A DNA stretch of 25,771 bases from JAAEUE01 sp039180225 (GTDB lineage Bacteria > Pseudomonadota > Alphaproteobacteria > Rhizobiales > CAJQND01), in NCBI GenBank assembly GCA_039180225.1, contig JBCDDQ010000021.1:1-25771 (forward strand), given 5' to 3'. The translations under genes were made by a program, and so were the position numbers. The notes below the pieces were generated by a model. The model had not been told where the DNA came from. It was given only the letters and a program-made list of their open reading frames with translations, and did no database searches. Below, one piece after another: positions 16,395 to 23,686 of the stretch; the first letter of the stretch is position 1, and each line of letters begins with the position of its first letter.

Positions 16395-16413
16395 GAGCCT
16401 AATGGATAGGCTT
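16395..16413 (-). other. intercistronic hairpin between wza and wzc
   Basis: AGCCTA at 16396-16401 and TAGGCT at 16407-16412 form a perfect 6-bp stem with a 5-base loop. A G-T wobble at 16395/16413 extends it. It lies in the 64-base gap between the export-lipoprotein stop and the kinase ATG. In the direction of transcription a run of five T follows about ten bases later. It could act as a weak terminator or an mRNA processing or stability element that sets the wza to wzc ratio. The stem is short, so chance is not excluded. Confidence 0.35.
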
Positions 16414-16421
16414 AGAGATTC

Positions 16422-17234
16422 TCAAGGGAGCACCGCCAACCGGCCGGCGCTTGTTGCGATGCCGAGCACCGATTTCAGGTTCTCCATGGCGACCTTTGCC
16501 CCAGAGGAGAAGACCACCACCACATCACCCCCATAGATCCGCGGGTCACGACGTTGACCGCCGCGGATCGCATCCACGTTGTAGTTCGCCACAAACGTTT
16601 CCTGCCCTCTTTTGCGAAACACATAGACCTTTGCCGGATTGGCGATGTTCGAGAACCCTTGCGCGAGTGCGATGGACCTGAGCAGCGTTGCGCGGCTGGA
16701 GATCGGGTAGATGCCCGCCTTGTTCACCTCGCCCTCGACCGTCACCCGCTGGCCGGCGGACTCTTTCACATTCACGCTGATTTGCGGGGATTCCAAGTAT
16801 TTCGCCCCATACCGCGCTCTGAGCTCGCCTTCCAGTTGCCGCGCGGTTTTTCCAGCGGCAATCACTTGGCCCACCAGGGGCAAGGAAATCTGCCCCGTTG
16901 AATCCACCTCAACCGTCCGGTCCAACTCGTCCACGCCGAACACGTCAACTTCCAGCACATCGTTCTGAGAGATGAACTGCAAACGCCCGCCTTGAGAGTT
17001 CAGCGGCGGTGGAAGCTCGTCAACGGCGCGAAGGTCGCTGCCCGTTGAGATGCTGGCGGGCTCGGCAAAGCGGCCGGTGCCAAAATCATCGTTTCCACGA
17101 TCTGTGCGTGCAAAGCCTCGGGTCTGGTTGCCCGATCCAACAGAGCCGGTGGTCTCCACCACATTGCCGGTTTCGCAGGCGCCCAAGAGAGCGCCCATGC
17201 CAACCAGGAGAAAAAGAATGGCTGCTTGTTTCAC
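16422..17234 (-). CDS. wza: Wza-like polysaccharide export lipoprotein (outer-membrane polysaccharide export family)
   Basis: A 270-residue lipoprotein that should form the periplasmic and outer-membrane export channel. The signal sequence has lipobox LLGAC, with the lipidated cysteine at C20. A low-complexity Gly/Thr/Ser linker (21-75) leads to the polysaccharide export domain at about 83-160 (ISQNDVLEVDVFGVDELD, ISLPLVGQV, PQISVNV). An SLBB-type domain at about 163-215 (VTVEGEVNKAGIYPI, YVFRKRG) follows, and then GGDVVVV. The GTG start at 17234 overlaps the phosphatase stop as GTGA and gives a clean signal peptide. The open frame continues upstream inside the phosphatase gene but is not needed. 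It is shorter than E. coli Wza, like many alphaproteobacterial ExoF/Wza proteins. Confidence 0.92.
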   Translation of the reverse strand: MKQAAILFLLVGMGALLGACETGNVVETTGSVGSGNQTRGFARTDRGNDDFGTGRFAEPASISTGSDLRAVDELPPPLNSQGGRLQFISQNDVLEVDVFGVDELDRTVEVDSTGQISLPLVGQVIAAGKTARQLEGELRARYGAKYLESPQISVNVKESAGQRVTVEGEVNKAGIYPISSRATLLRSIALAQGFSNIANPAKVYVFRKRGQETFVANYNVDAIRGGQRRDPRIYGGDVVVVFSSGAKVAMENLKSVLGIATSAGRLAVLP

Positions 17235-18070
17235 GGCTGGTGTCCAATCCGCTCTACGGTTTGCCGCTTGGCAAATTCCGAGACACGCTGCCATAAAGAC
17301 GGAGCAGGCCAGGATGTGGTTTCCGTTGGGCTTGAGTGTGCGGCGAAGAGGTTGTTTACACACTCCCCGTCCAAAATTGCGCGTGGATTGTGCTCCACCA
17401 GACCTGTCGCCACCTCGTCTCCATAACGCTGCGCCACATAGTCTCTGGCCCGCGACAATACAGGTGGGCGGGCTTTGGCATCATGGGTGTCGGTGGCAAG
17501 CAGATCCACATAACCGTCGGCCAGCATGCGGTCTGCCCAGGACTTTACGGTCGACCCGAAGTCGCCGGTCAAAGAGCCGGCCGTCAACTGCAAAAGCACC
17601 CCAAGCTCTCTCAACGCGCCGATCACCTCATAGTGGCCATCGATCCATGACAAGCGCTCAGGATGGGTCAAGACGGGCACAAGGCCCTCTTCCAACAGAT
17701 CATCGGCAATCCGCAGCAAATGCGGCGGCATCACATGATGGGGTGGTTCGAAGAGAAAATACTGGGTTCCGGCAAGCCTGGGCCAATCGCCGGACACCAG
17801 GTACTCGCCCATGTTGGGCGAGATATGCACATCGGCCCCGACCACCAACTCAAGCCGAAGATTGCGCTGCTCCAAAGCCCGGCGCAGGGCGACGACGGCC
17901 TCTTCGATCACATCAGCGTCGTTGTTGTAGACCCCCGGCGTAATGTGGGGCGTGCACGCCATAACCTGGATGCCGTCCTTTATGGCGGCACGGGCCATAT
18001 CCAGCGCCGTGTCCAGATCGGGGGCACCATCGTCGATGCCCGGCAGAATATGACTGTGTAGATCGATCAC
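17231..18070 (-). CDS. PHP-type protein-tyrosine phosphatase, CpsB/YwqE-like
   Basis: A 279-residue metal-dependent phosphatase of the polymerase and histidinol phosphatase (PHP) fold, expected to dephosphorylate the tyrosine cluster of the neighbouring Wzc-like kinase in the cytosol. The metal-ligand motifs are DLHSHILPGIDDG (3-15; H5, H7, D13), TPH (40-42), E108 in FLFEPP, H136 in LTHPER, and D194 and H196 in TDTHD. The GTG at 18070 is chosen because family members begin directly with this motif. An upstream GTG at 18103 would add 11 residues, and neither has a clear Shine-Dalgarno sequence. Gram-negative capsule loci often use a low-molecular-weight Wzb phosphatase instead, so the CpsB type is a point of note. 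It is followed by wza with a 4-base overlap. Confidence 0.9.
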   Translation of the reverse strand: MIDLHSHILPGIDDGAPDLDTALDMARAAIKDGIQVMACTPHITPGVYNNDADVIEEAVVALRRALEQRNLRLELVVGADVHISPNMGEYLVSGDWPRLAGTQYFLFEPPHHVMPPHLLRIADDLLEEGLVPVLTHPERLSWIDGHYEVIGALRELGVLLQLTAGSLTGDFGSTVKSWADRMLADGYVDLLATDTHDAKARPPVLSRARDYVAQRYGDEVATGLVEHNPRAILDGECVNNLFAAHSSPTETTSWPAPSLWQRVSEFAKRQTVERIGHQP

Positions 18071-18161
18071 TTGCGCACCCCAAAACAGGCCTACCCCAGG
18101 CACTGGTCTTTTCTGTCGCCCGACCCTGGTACGCGCGGTGCGGGCGTTAAAGTTGTTACCC

Positions 18162-18665
18162 TCAGTCGCTGGCCTTATCTGTGTCCGTTACGGAGACCAC
18201 AAGGCCCACAAAGCCAAAACCCATAGAGCCCACGCCCACGAAGATCGGCGTGAGAATTGCTGAATCGATGCCGCCAAGCAGGCCCGCGGATTGCTCCGCC
18301 GTGCCCTCAAACGATTTGCTGACTTTCACACATGCGTTTTTATCCATCGCGGAGATGGTTGCTGTGGAATCGGCGGGCGCGCTGATCTTGCATTGGCCGT
18401 ATTGCAAACTGGCCGATGCCTGCGGCCCCACGATAACACTGCTGTTGAGGATGAGACTTTGCCCCGCCTTCGCCGGCGCATAGCCGTTCGGTCCGGAGAC
18501 AAACACATCACCCTTGGCATCGATCAGATGCCCTTTTGCGCCAGCATTGGAGGTTGCACACGCGCACTCAGAAGCAGGGTCAGCTGAAACCGTGTTCGCG
18601 CTTGCCATCACGAGCAGCGCGGCAGCACCTAAAGTGCAGCTGAGTAAGGTTTGGAATGACGTCAT
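18162..18665 (-). CDS. small secreted FecR-like protein with C-terminal membrane anchor (function unknown)
   Basis: A 167-residue protein with a clear signal peptide (hydrophobic 8-23, likely cleavage after NTVSA near residue 28). Residues about 46-106 look FecR-like: GHLIDAKGDVFVSG, then AGQSLILNSSVIVG, ASLQYGQCKIS and a final beta repeat. This fold senses or binds at the envelope. Four cysteines (C34, C36, C92, C112) could form disulfides. A glycine-rich hydrophobic segment at 137-159 with a short acidic tail would anchor it. The ATG at 18665 has GGAG twelve bases upstream. A longer frame to 18740 lacks a signal-peptide start. It is the first gene before the phosphatase-wza-wzc operon, behind CtrA-like boxes, which hints at an export-linked or cell-cycle-linked envelope role. 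Confidence 0.7.
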   Translation of the reverse strand: MTSFQTLLSCTLGAAALLVMASANTVSADPASECACATSNAGAKGHLIDAKGDVFVSGPNGYAPAKAGQSLILNSSVIVGPQASASLQYGQCKISAPADSTATISAMDKNACVKVSKSFEGTAEQSAGLLGGIDSAILTPIFVGVGSMGFGFVGLVVSVTDTDKASD

Positions 18666-18746
18666 AATGGTGTTCAACTCCGTATTCGCCCGTCTCGTGT
18701 TCCGTGTCTGAAGATGCGCACTCATCTCAGAATCACTCAAACCCCA

Positions 18747-18766
18747 TTAAGCGCTGTTAACCTTAA
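18747..18766 (-). promoter_or_regulatory. cluster of three TTAA half-sites (degenerate CtrA-like)
   Basis: TTAA occurs at 18747-18750, 18757-18760 and 18763-18766, giving spacings of six and two bases. None reaches the ideal seven-base spacing, so this is a degenerate candidate. It lies about 80-100 bases before the ATG of the FecR-like gene, where a promoter would be expected. Confidence 0.35.
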
Positions 18767-18857
18767 GCAAAGCTTATCGCCGTGTAGAATTGGTCTGATG
18801 AACAACAGCCCGGCGAATCTGCCAAAAACCTCTCATAAAACCATCGGCCATTCGTGG

Positions 18858-18872
18858 TTAATAAAAGGTTAA
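18858..18872 (-). promoter_or_regulatory. CtrA-type binding site, TTAA-N7-TTAA
   Basis: TTAA at 18858-18861 and 18869-18872 are separated by exactly seven bases. Read on the minus strand the site is TTAACCTTTTATTAACC, which matches the alphaproteobacterial CtrA consensus including the trailing CC. It lies about 190 bases upstream of the FecR-like ATG in the direction of transcription. CtrA sites couple transcription to the cell cycle or to envelope and motility programmes. Binding itself is inferred. Confidence 0.6.
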
Positions 18873-18975
18873 CTATGCCAGGATGTGAGCGTGCAGGAGC
18901 ACGGCAAAGTGGCAGAAACGCTGGGGAAAACTGTTAATTGCAAGAATGAAAGGCGAAACCGAGGCGCCAGACAGC

Positions 18976-20256
18976 CTAAAGCGGCTCCAACCCACACCAC
19001 TCTGCAATAAACAGAGCAATCGTACCTGTTACACGTTTCACAGAACTGAGACTAACTCTCTCATCAAATCCATGAATGTTCTCAGAATACGGCCCGTACA
19101 CCAGGCACGGACAATCGTCGTACAGCACAAAGACCCGGCCATCCAGGTAACCTGGTGTCACGAAACTCTCCATTGATTTGCCATAGGACTTCGCATGCGC
19201 GCGGCCTAAGGTGAGCTCCGCATCGCTGCCTTCCTCCAGCACGTAGCCTTCGGCAAAGAACCCGTTCCATTCCACCTCAGGTGGATTGTTTGCCAGATAA
19301 CTGTTTTCCCTGGCCGCGGCAGCCAGGCAAGCTTCGATCTCTGCGGCCTTTTCCTTTGGGTTCCAGCCGGGATAGATGGAGATCCTGCAATCAAACGTGC
19401 ACCAGGACGGGACCGAGGAGGCCCAGTCGCCCCCTTCGATCTTGCCCACATTGAAGTTGATGGGATGATCCACCTCATCAAAATAGGGCCGGCCCCGCTT
19501 TTCCCGGTTCCACTGCTCCTCCAGTTCGCGCAGGGCGGCAATCAGGGGAAACGACGCCTCAATCGAGTTTGCGCCCGAGCCGGCTTCGCGCACATGAACC
19601 GGCACGCCGCGCACATGGACGCGAAACCACAGAACCCCCACATTGGCGCGCACCAGCATGTCATCTTCCGGTTCCGGGATAATCGCAGCCTCTGCCCGGT
19701 AGCCGCGGACCAGGCACGAGAGGGCCCCGTTGCCGGTGCATTCCTCCTCGGTCACAGATTGCACATGCACGCGAGCAGCCGGCTGATAGCCAAGCGCCCG
19801 TACCGCATCCAGAGCATAGATATTGGCCGCCAGGCCCGCCTTCATATCGGCTGCACCGCGGCCATACATCCAATCGCCGTCAATATGAGGGTCGAAGGGG
19901 TGCCTGGACCACATGCTGGCCGGCCCCTCCGGCACCACGTCGATGTGGCCATTCAGAATGAGGGAGCGGCCCTGCTCTTGGCGCGGGCGATGGGTGCCAA
20001 CCACGTTGATGGCATTGTCATAGCTCACCTTGACCGGCGAGAAGCCCGGATGCTGCTCTATGTCGGCCACATCGATGGCCCAGCGGTCCATCGCATAGCC
20101 GCGCTCTTTGAGGCTGTCGAAGACAAAGTCTTGGGCGGTGTGTTCCTGACCGCGCAGGGAGGGAAAGCGCACCAGCGCGCGGGTGTATTCGGTTTGCGCT
20201 TCAAAACCCGCCTCCACGGCGGCCACTATGTCATCTGCAAGTTTGGGATCCAGCAT
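18976..20256 (-). CDS. M20-family metallopeptidase / ArgE-DapE-type deacylase
   Basis: A 426-residue cytosolic di-zinc hydrolase of the ArgE/DapE/ACY1 family, which removes acyl or aminoacyl groups from amino acids and related compounds. The metal ligands and catalytic residues are in place: H104 and D106 in GHIDVVP, D137 in GRGAADMKAG, E170-E171 in TEEECTGNG, the PEPED block near 195 and H395 in NIHGFDE. The central dimerisation domain lies at about 205-320. The ATG at 20256 has GAGG five bases upstream. It is 15 bases from the amidinotransferase-like gene and is the last gene of the right-hand operon. The substrate is unknown, and the length and motifs fit 'ArgE/DapE family deacylase' better than any single pathway enzyme. 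Confidence 0.9.
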   Translation of the reverse strand: MLDPKLADDIVAAVEAGFEAQTEYTRALVRFPSLRGQEHTAQDFVFDSLKERGYAMDRWAIDVADIEQHPGFSPVKVSYDNAINVVGTHRPRQEQGRSLILNGHIDVVPEGPASMWSRHPFDPHIDGDWMYGRGAADMKAGLAANIYALDAVRALGYQPAARVHVQSVTEEECTGNGALSCLVRGYRAEAAIIPEPEDDMLVRANVGVLWFRVHVRGVPVHVREAGSGANSIEASFPLIAALRELEEQWNREKRGRPYFDEVDHPINFNVGKIEGGDWASSVPSWCTFDCRISIYPGWNPKEKAAEIEACLAAAARENSYLANNPPEVEWNGFFAEGYVLEEGSDAELTLGRAHAKSYGKSMESFVTPGYLDGRVFVLYDDCPCLVYGPYSENIHGFDERVSLSSVKRVTGTIALFIAEWCGLEPL

Positions 20257-20271
20257 GTCGTCCTCAACCTG

Positions 20272-21270
20272 TTAGGCGGCCTCGCGGGACAGCGGCAGGG
20301 TGATGCAACGGATCGCTCCCCCCCAGTATCCAATCGCGTCGCATAGCGTGGGCACCGGCTCCACGCCATTTGAGGCCAAGAGATCCATAATCCGGCCGAA
20401 CCTGGGGTCAATCATGTAGCGCTGAGGATCAAGGCTCACCCCCACCGTGGCGTGGCCGTTCATCTCCACTTCGCTGATCTCGATCACGTCCCAGTCCTTC
20501 AGTGGTTCCGGCAAGCCTTCCGCAAGCGCCGGCAAATAGGCCATCAAAAGTCCCTCACGCAGGAGGCACATGATCCCAAGGGCATGCAGGATCGGTCCCT
20601 TGATGGGAACCGGGTGGACTTTGAAGCCCCACCGGCCAAGATAGCGGCTCAGCCACTCTGCCCCGGCCCGATCAGAGCAAAGCTCGCCTATGCCCACAAA
20701 CACGTCTGCGCCGTGGATCAAGAGATCGCCGCCCTCCAGGAACGGTCCGGGCCCGTCGCCGGACGGCGTCCAGGGTGCTGATTGTGGCATCGCCACATAA
20801 TGGGCTTCAGGGTCTGCCTCAACCATCGGCAACACGATCTCGCGGAGCGGAAACGCCTCCTTTCGCCGATACGCGCGGCGGATCGAGATTTCCAGGTAAT
20901 GCTTGCCGATCACAAACACCGGGTCGGCGGGGTAGAGTTGGGACCAGCCTTGCTGCAGCACGCCCAGGTGCCCGCGCTCCTCTGCGGTATAGGCCCGCGG
21001 GCGATGCACCTTAATGCCGGCCGCTTCATAGGTGGCGGCCACATTCTCAATCTGCGAGACGGTGCGCGCATAAAGCTCCGGAAAGGCCGCTTCCACATCC
21101 AGCGGCGCGCCGGGCGTGCGCAGAAGCGCGGCACGCAGCTCGGCGTTATAGTGCGACAGGTCTTTGCCAAAGGGCGGCAAATGAAGGTTCTGGGCGCTGC
21201 CAACAACCACTTCCTTCAAGGGGCCAAATTCACTGTAAGAGCCGAATGCAGCCATCGGCAAAGTTCCCAT
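20272..21270 (-). CDS. amidinotransferase-fold (guanidine-modifying superfamily) protein
   Basis: A 332-residue protein related to glycine/inosamine amidinotransferases and arginine deiminase-type enzymes, which act on guanidino groups through a cysteine thiouronium intermediate. FLEGGDLLIHG (177-187) supplies the acidic substrate-binding block, H229 in GPILHALG is the catalytic histidine position, and C322 in GGAIRCITLPL is the nucleophile near the C-terminus. The usual HxD aspartate two residues after the histidine is a leucine (H-A-L), so activity may differ from the type enzymes. The ATG at 21270 is used, and an internal ATG at 21255 is possible. The M20 deacylase follows after 15 bases, suggesting one pathway, perhaps of arginine-like or N-acylated amino acids. 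That is inference. Confidence 0.78.
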   Translation of the reverse strand: MGTLPMAAFGSYSEFGPLKEVVVGSAQNLHLPPFGKDLSHYNAELRAALLRTPGAPLDVEAAFPELYARTVSQIENVAATYEAAGIKVHRPRAYTAEERGHLGVLQQGWSQLYPADPVFVIGKHYLEISIRRAYRRKEAFPLREIVLPMVEADPEAHYVAMPQSAPWTPSGDGPGPFLEGGDLLIHGADVFVGIGELCSDRAGAEWLSRYLGRWGFKVHPVPIKGPILHALGIMCLLREGLLMAYLPALAEGLPEPLKDWDVIEISEVEMNGHATVGVSLDPQRYMIDPRFGRIMDLLASNGVEPVPTLCDAIGYWGGAIRCITLPLSREAA

Positions 21271-21309
21271 TCACGTTACGGTTTTTGGATGGAAAGCCAC
21301 GTGGAGGAC

Positions 21310-21347
21310 AATTGGTTGCACGCGGCGGCTCCCGCGGTCAACCGATT
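21310..21347 (-). other. long inverted repeat upstream of the amidinotransferase-like gene
   Basis: The arms 21310-21325 and 21332-21347 pair over 16 positions with two mismatches and one G-T wobble around a six-base loop. They include GGTTG/CAACC and CGCGG/CCGCG. The repeat fills much of the 93-base gap between the membrane-protein stop and the amidinotransferase start. No T-run follows it in the direction of transcription, so a simple terminator is unlikely. An mRNA-stability hairpin, attenuator or operator is possible. A short CCACGTGG palindrome lies next to it at 21297-21304. Confidence 0.4.
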
Positions 21348-21363
21348 CAACCCACCCCCCGGG

Positions 21364-22416
21364 CTAGTAGGGCCGGAAGACCCAAGGCAGGCCGGAGATT
21401 GGGCTGTTGACCCAGTTCCACCAGGCGTGGTTGGCAAATTGAGCCGTAAAGAGTGCCGCGATAAAGCCGAACCACAGGGCGGCCGTCATAAGGTTTGTCA
21501 GCAGTCCTGGCCAGCGCCTCGGAGGCTTTGGCACCTCCGCCCCTGCAGGTGATCCCACCTCACCGTGCACCAGGCGGGCATACGCGCCCGCCTGCCCAGC
21601 CTCGGCCATAAATGCCCGCGCATAGAGCCGCGCGCTCCAGCGGCGCAGGATGAGCAGAACCAGCACCAGATAGACGGTGAACGACAGATGCCAGCGCCCG
21701 GCAAAGCGCTTGATCTCCTCAGGTCCTGCGGTGGCCAGATGGGGGAAGACGCTCTCAATGAAGGTCGGCACAGCCTGCGCCAGGTAGACCGGTGCGGAGG
21801 CCACCACCATAAAGAGCGTGAAGAGGAGATAGCGCCAGCGCACGCGGCTGATCAGCCGGCGGATCAGCTGCACATCCCAGATCGCGCCAATCCGGCGCAC
21901 GGCGGCATGGTGGGCAAGGGCCATGGGGAGGTGCGTGAGAACGAACACCGCCACCAGCACGCCCGCCAATGCCAGAAGCGGACCAACCCAGGCCTGCTCA
22001 TAGCCTTTGTTGAAGGAGTTCTCCCATCCCGCCCACCAGGCCAGCAACAGCAGCGCCCCAAACGGCAATGTGGCGATCGCAAGCGCCGCGGTGGCTCTGG
22101 TGCCCGCAAGCAAGGTTTCCATGAGACCGTGCCACCAGCCGGGAAAACGTTGCATTCCGGCCAGCTCGCCGATCCGCGCAAAGTCCTCCAGGGCGGCTGA
22201 TCTCTTCTTGCCCGGCGTCTCATGCCGCACAAGCGTAAGGGCGGTCTCCCGGCGCATGATACGCATGAACCAGCCCAACACCAGAACGGCGGTCACGGGA
22301 GTGAGCGCAAGTGCGATGGCGATGACGATGCTGAAGAGACCGCTCGCGCGCGCCTTCAAGCCCCTGGCGCGGTTGGGCTGCGTGGGCGCTGCCTCTTCTG
22401 CTGCCGTCAGGGTCAT
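21364..22416 (-). CDS. six-span integral membrane protein of unknown function
   Basis: A 350-residue inner-membrane protein not recognised as a named family. Hydrophobic segments lie at about 27-51, 108-129, 143-167, 196-215, 244-259 and 309-328. A basic cytoplasmic-type loop (RRIGAIWDVQLIRRLISRVRWR) separates the third and fourth. The N-terminal 20 residues are polar and the C-terminus ends in a Trp-rich stretch (AWWNWVNSPISGLPW). The ATG overlaps the stop of the Tat-exported hydrolase as ATGA, so the two proteins are probably made together and may act together at the membrane. No transporter or enzyme motif could be identified. Confidence 0.7.
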   Translation of the reverse strand: MTLTAAEEAAPTQPNRARGLKARASGLFSIVIAIALALTPVTAVLVLGWFMRIMRRETALTLVRHETPGKKRSAALEDFARIGELAGMQRFPGWWHGLMETLLAGTRATAALAIATLPFGALLLLAWWAGWENSFNKGYEQAWVGPLLALAGVLVAVFVLTHLPMALAHHAAVRRIGAIWDVQLIRRLISRVRWRYLLFTLFMVVASAPVYLAQAVPTFIESVFPHLATAGPEEIKRFAGRWHLSFTVYLVLVLLILRRWSARLYARAFMAEAGQAGAYARLVHGEVGSPAGAEVPKPPRRWPGLLTNLMTAALWFGFIAALFTAQFANHAWWNWVNSPISGLPWVFRPY

Positions 22417-23573
22417 GTGAGAATTTCTGAGAGTGCCCGCCCTTCAGCCCCGCTGGCCTTGAACCCCATGATGGCCCCGATCGTGGCTGCAATGGAGGTT
22501 TGATCCACGGGCTTGTCCAGCACCTTGCCCCGGGCAATGCCCGGCCCGAAAAACAGACCGAAGATCTCATGAGACGAGCGGGTGTTGAAATGGTGCTGGA
22601 AGGGAACCGACATGAGGCCGTTGGCGTCCCGCCCGCAATCAGGCACCACGGCAAAGACCGTGCGTTCGCGGTATTGAGGGTCCAGGTCAACCGTGTCCAC
22701 CAGGCGTTTCAGGCCCTGGTCGATAATGCCGATGGCGCGGGTATAGTGACTGGCATTGCCCCAGTGCACATAGTCCGGGTCCTGATAGTTGATCATCATC
22801 AGCCGGGGCTTCAGCTCGCGGATCGCCTTCACGGCAAGCTCGGTAAGCAGCCTGTCGCCGCGCGGGTTCTTGAGGCCTGTGTCACCATATTGCGCGCGCC
22901 AGCTGTCCCAGAAGTGCTGCATGACGGGCGAACTGTCGCCGGCCGTGCCCCGGTAGTCCTGGGCTTTCAGCGCATTGAGCTCTTTGACCGCTCCGGCCAG
23001 TTCATCTTCAGGTGCGGTGTTGTCCTCCAGGATCGCGCGAAACTTGTGCAGCTTATAGCGGAACAGGCCGATGACCTCAGAGCGATAGGACACGCCATAA
23101 TGGGCATGGCCGCCATAGGTCAGATATTCTTCCTGCGGGCGGTCCTCGCCGTTGACCAGCAAGGCCTGGTGAGCGGGTATATCGAAGGCCTTGCGCACAT
23201 ACTCAAACAAGGTGGGTGCGTCCGGCTCCAACAGAGGCGCAAGACCTTGTGAGCCCACCTTGGAATAGCCCCGATAGCGGCCCGTCAGAATATTGAGCGT
23301 GCCTTCTGCATGGCTGGTGTCCACGCCGTCCAGCTGCGCAATGGTCATGTTGGGGATCAGCGTGCCGCGCCGGGCGAGCACGTTCAGCATGTAGGGGGCA
23401 TAGCTCTTCTTGCCCACAATGGTCTCAGAGCGCCGCACCCCGCCGCCGAACCGGACAATGATCACGTTGGGGCCGGTATAGGCGTGGGCCGCGTGGACCG
23501 AGCCGCCCATCAGCCCCGCGGCAAGCGCGCCGGTGAGCCCCTGGTTGAACGCACGCCGACCGATCTCCATCAT
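22413..23573 (-). CDS. Tat-exported alkaline-phosphatase-superfamily hydrolase (sulfatase/phosphatase-like)
   Basis: A 386-residue protein with a twin-arginine signal (GRRAFNQGLTG at 5-15, hydrophobic 16-22, cleavage near AHA at 29-31), so a folded periplasmic enzyme is expected. The mature part follows the alkaline-phosphatase-superfamily plan: VIIVRFGGGVRRSET (38-51), a nucleophile-region block DTSHAEGTLNILTGRY (85-100), NYQDPDYVHWGN near 275-285, VVPDCGRD, and SSHEIFGLFFGPGI. The usual sulfatase Cys/Ser-x-Pro-x-Arg signature is not present, so the reaction (phosphoester, sulfoester or phosphonate) is open. Two adjacent ATG codons (23573, 23570) could start it. It is coupled to the following membrane protein by a 4-base overlap. 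Confidence 0.75.
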   Translation of the reverse strand: MMEIGRRAFNQGLTGALAAGLMGGSVHAAHAYTGPNVIIVRFGGGVRRSETIVGKKSYAPYMLNVLARRGTLIPNMTIAQLDGVDTSHAEGTLNILTGRYRGYSKVGSQGLAPLLEPDAPTLFEYVRKAFDIPAHQALLVNGEDRPQEEYLTYGGHAHYGVSYRSEVIGLFRYKLHKFRAILEDNTAPEDELAGAVKELNALKAQDYRGTAGDSSPVMQHFWDSWRAQYGDTGLKNPRGDRLLTELAVKAIRELKPRLMMINYQDPDYVHWGNASHYTRAIGIIDQGLKRLVDTVDLDPQYRERTVFAVVPDCGRDANGLMSVPFQHHFNTRSSHEIFGLFFGPGIARGKVLDKPVDQTSIAATIGAIMGFKASGAEGRALSEILT

Positions 23574-23686
23574 GTCGCCACCAGCCAGTTGTCATCAACA
23601 CAGACAGCCCTGGCATCATATTTGGGCGAATTGATGAAGCATAAGGCTAGAGCAGTTCTTTGTCCTATGGAATCGCTTGACCGATG

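Larger units (their letters stand above)
18666..18975. promoter_or_regulatory. 310-base noncoding control region upstream of the FecR-like gene
   Basis: This is the largest gap in the window, between the M20 peptidase stop and the FecR-like start, with both genes on the minus strand. It is rich in TTAA tetramers (18747, 18757, 18763, 18858, 18869, 18934) and AT-rich relative to its flanks. One pair forms a perfect CtrA-type box and another cluster lies closer to the gene, as listed separately. No credible small ORF, tRNA or strong terminator was seen. A short GGCG/CGCC stem just after the peptidase stop is too weak to call. Confidence 0.55.

Noticed and set aside
18071..18161. Possible terminator between the FecR-like gene and the phosphatase
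   Set aside because: A six-base CGCCCG/CGGGCG stem has an 18-base loop and no T-run. Read-through is more likely.
18946..18975. Short GGCG/CGCC stem followed by TTTCATTC after the peptidase stop
   Set aside because: A four-base stem and a broken T-run are too weak to call a terminator.
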